Source of the DNA: Gemmatimonadota bacterium
GTDB lineage: Bacteria > Gemmatimonadota > Gemmatimonadetes > Gemmatimonadales > Gemmatimonadaceae
Direction: 5' to 3'
Length of the DNA stretch: 64,000 bases
Assembly: GCA_021324775.1 (NCBI GenBank)
Contig: JAJPIM010000030.1
Coordinates: 62,001 to 126,000 of the forward strand
The translations under genes were made by a program, and so were the position numbers. Position 1 is the stretch's first letter, and each line of letters begins with the position of its first letter. This document shows positions 62,998-64,000 of the stretch, one piece after another. Under the pieces are notes generated by a model. The model saw only the letters and a program-made list of their open reading frames with translations. It did not search any database and was not told where the DNA came from.

Positions 62998-64000
62998 GTG
63001 AGCAATACGGCGGAGGTGGGGGCCGAGGGAGAGCGGCGGCGCGCGGTGGTGCTGCTGTTGGCGGTGATCACGGCCGGGGCGATCCTGCGCCTCGCGCGGC
63101 TCGGCAGCCAGAGCTATTGGCTGGACGAAGCCTTCAGTGTCCTGCTCGTGCATGCGCCGTGGCGATCGTTCGCGTATCAACTGCGCACCGCCGAAGCCAA
63201 CATGAGCTTCTACTTCGTGCTGCTGCGCCTGTGGGACCGCCTCGGCGACAGCGAAGCGCAGGTGCGATTGATGTCGGCGATCTTCGGCATCGCGACGATC
63301 CCGGTCGCGGCGGCAGCGGCGACACGGCTCTACGGCGGCGGTGCGGCGCTGGCCGCGGCGGTCGTGATGGCGCTCGACCCATTCGACCTCTGGGCGTCGC
63401 AGGAAGCGCGGGGCTACGCGCTCGTGATACTCCTCGTGACGTGTTCCACGTGGGCGTTCGTGCGCGCCACGGACCCCGGTGAGGATCGGAGTGCGGCGTC
63501 GCGTTCCGGTGCTCGCATCTGGTGGATCCTGTACGTCGCGACGAGTGCGCTCGCCGTGTACACACATCTCTACGCCTCGTTCGTGCTGCTGGCGCAGTGG
63601 CTGTCACTCGCTGTCCGGCCGCGATCCGTGCCTTGGCGCGCGCTGATCACGAGCGGCGCCGCGCTGGCTGTCCTGCTCGTACCGATGGCCGTGTTTCTCC
63701 TGAGCGGGCCGCACGGCAACATCGACTGGATCCGCGGGTCATGGGGGCATCTGCGCGACGTCTGGAATTCGGTCCGGCAGGTGCTGGGTCGTGGTGGGGC
63801 GATCGCCGCGTGCGGCTATCTGGCCGTGTGCGTGGCCCTGCTGTGGGTCGTGGCGGGGATGACGTGGCGCGCCGCGACGCCGGCGGAACGTTGGGTCTAT
63901 CTCGTGCCGCTGCTGTGGTTCGTCACACCGATCGCGATCCCGCTGGCGGTGTCGCTCACGATCAAGCCCGTGCTCGATCCCCGCTACGCCACCATTTGTG
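62998..64000 (+). CDS. GT39/GT83-type membrane glycosyltransferase, C-terminus off the window
   Basis: 334 residues are visible from GTG 62998. The first helix (AVVLLLAVITAGAILRLARL) is followed by the SYWLDEAFSVLL loop, whose Asp-Glu pair is the catalytic site of ArnT/PMT-like enzymes. More helices follow (for example VMALDPFDLWASQEARGYALVILL and WWILYVATSALAVYTHLYASFVLLAQW). The visible part ends DPRYATIC, the start of the usual later membrane region. It probably uses a polyprenyl-phosphate sugar donor in the periplasm; the acceptor is unknown. Confidence 0.85.
   Translation, partial: MSNTAEVGAEGERRRAVVLLLAVITAGAILRLARLGSQSYWLDEAFSVLLVHAPWRSFAYQLRTAEANMSFYFVLLRLWDRLGDSEAQVRLMSAIFGIATIPVAAAAATRLYGGGAALAAAVVMALDPFDLWASQEARGYALVILLVTCSTWAFVRATDPGEDRSAASRSGARIWWILYVATSALAVYTHLYASFVLLAQWLSLAVRPRSVPWRALITSGAALAVLLVPMAVFLLSGPHGNIDWIRGSWGHLRDVWNSVRQVLGRGGAIAACGYLAVCVALLWVVAGMTWRAATPAERWVYLVPLLWFVTPIAIPLAVSLTIKPVLDPRYATIC

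Overview
The window is GC-rich bacterial chromosome with dense genes on both strands, many 4-base start/stop overlaps and GTG/TTG starts. Hopanoid genes, an Omp85-type outer-membrane protein, AceK, split DsbD, an orphan FtsX/MacB-type permease (ADOP family) and a TPR-bearing Ser/Thr kinase point to a Gram-negative environmental aerobe. Gemmatimonadota is my best guess; this is an inference from gene content, with no rRNA in the window. I saw no tRNA, rRNA, CRISPR array, intact IS or prophage.

1-6.9 kb: a six-gene minus-strand hopanoid operon transcribed sqs, shc, hpnG, hpnA, ispH, hpnH (hpnH runs off the left edge). It makes squalene, cyclises it to hopene and builds the adenosyl/ribosyl side chain; ispH supplies C5 precursors. 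7-14.6 kb: a VOC protein, a secreted MetX-like hydrolase flanked by polypurine tracts, exported hypotheticals, an S41 protease and malate synthase. 14.6-20 kb: small genes, including a 58-residue peptide with a lasso-RiPP-type leader, an HTH plus zinc-finger regulator, a YbjQ gene broken by an in-frame TAG, a DinB-fold protein, a GNAT and thioredoxin 2.

20-36.5 kb: a GT4 glycosyltransferase, a lipoprotein fusing an unnamed WHxHxNWC domain to a hydrolase fold lacking its nucleophile, a PLP decarboxylase, an ECF sigma factor coupled to a DUF922 lipoprotein, an Asp-box protein, a DUF488 protein, an EreA/ChaN-like secreted protein between inverted REP-like copies, a Ser/Thr kinase, an MMPL transporter and an ANTAR regulator with a degenerate receiver. 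36.7-45.9 kb: a second PLP decarboxylase, split DsbD, fumarylacetoacetase in an overlapping operon with icd, aceK divergent from icd, and tatA. AceK, Icd and malate synthase together indicate control of the TCA/glyoxylate branch; isocitrate lyase was not seen.

46-64 kb: an array of seven exact-period 63-bp repeats built on a hairpin also found singly at three other places, an RMD1/YagE-like protein, a D-amino-acid-transaminase-like enzyme, the second WHxHxNWC protein, an Omp85-like protein, a Spy-like protein, a 'mobile mystery' pair whose first gene has a four-site operator array with exact 33-bp period and whose Fic partner is collapsed by deletion, an ADOP permease, an SGNH-like apparent pseudoenzyme, a DUF1624-like membrane protein and a partial GT39/83-like glycosyltransferase. 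The most notable items are the orphan RiPP-like precursor, the operator array with its deleted partner, the hairpin repeat family with compensatory changes, the amber-interrupted ybjQ and several enzyme-fold proteins lacking catalytic residues.
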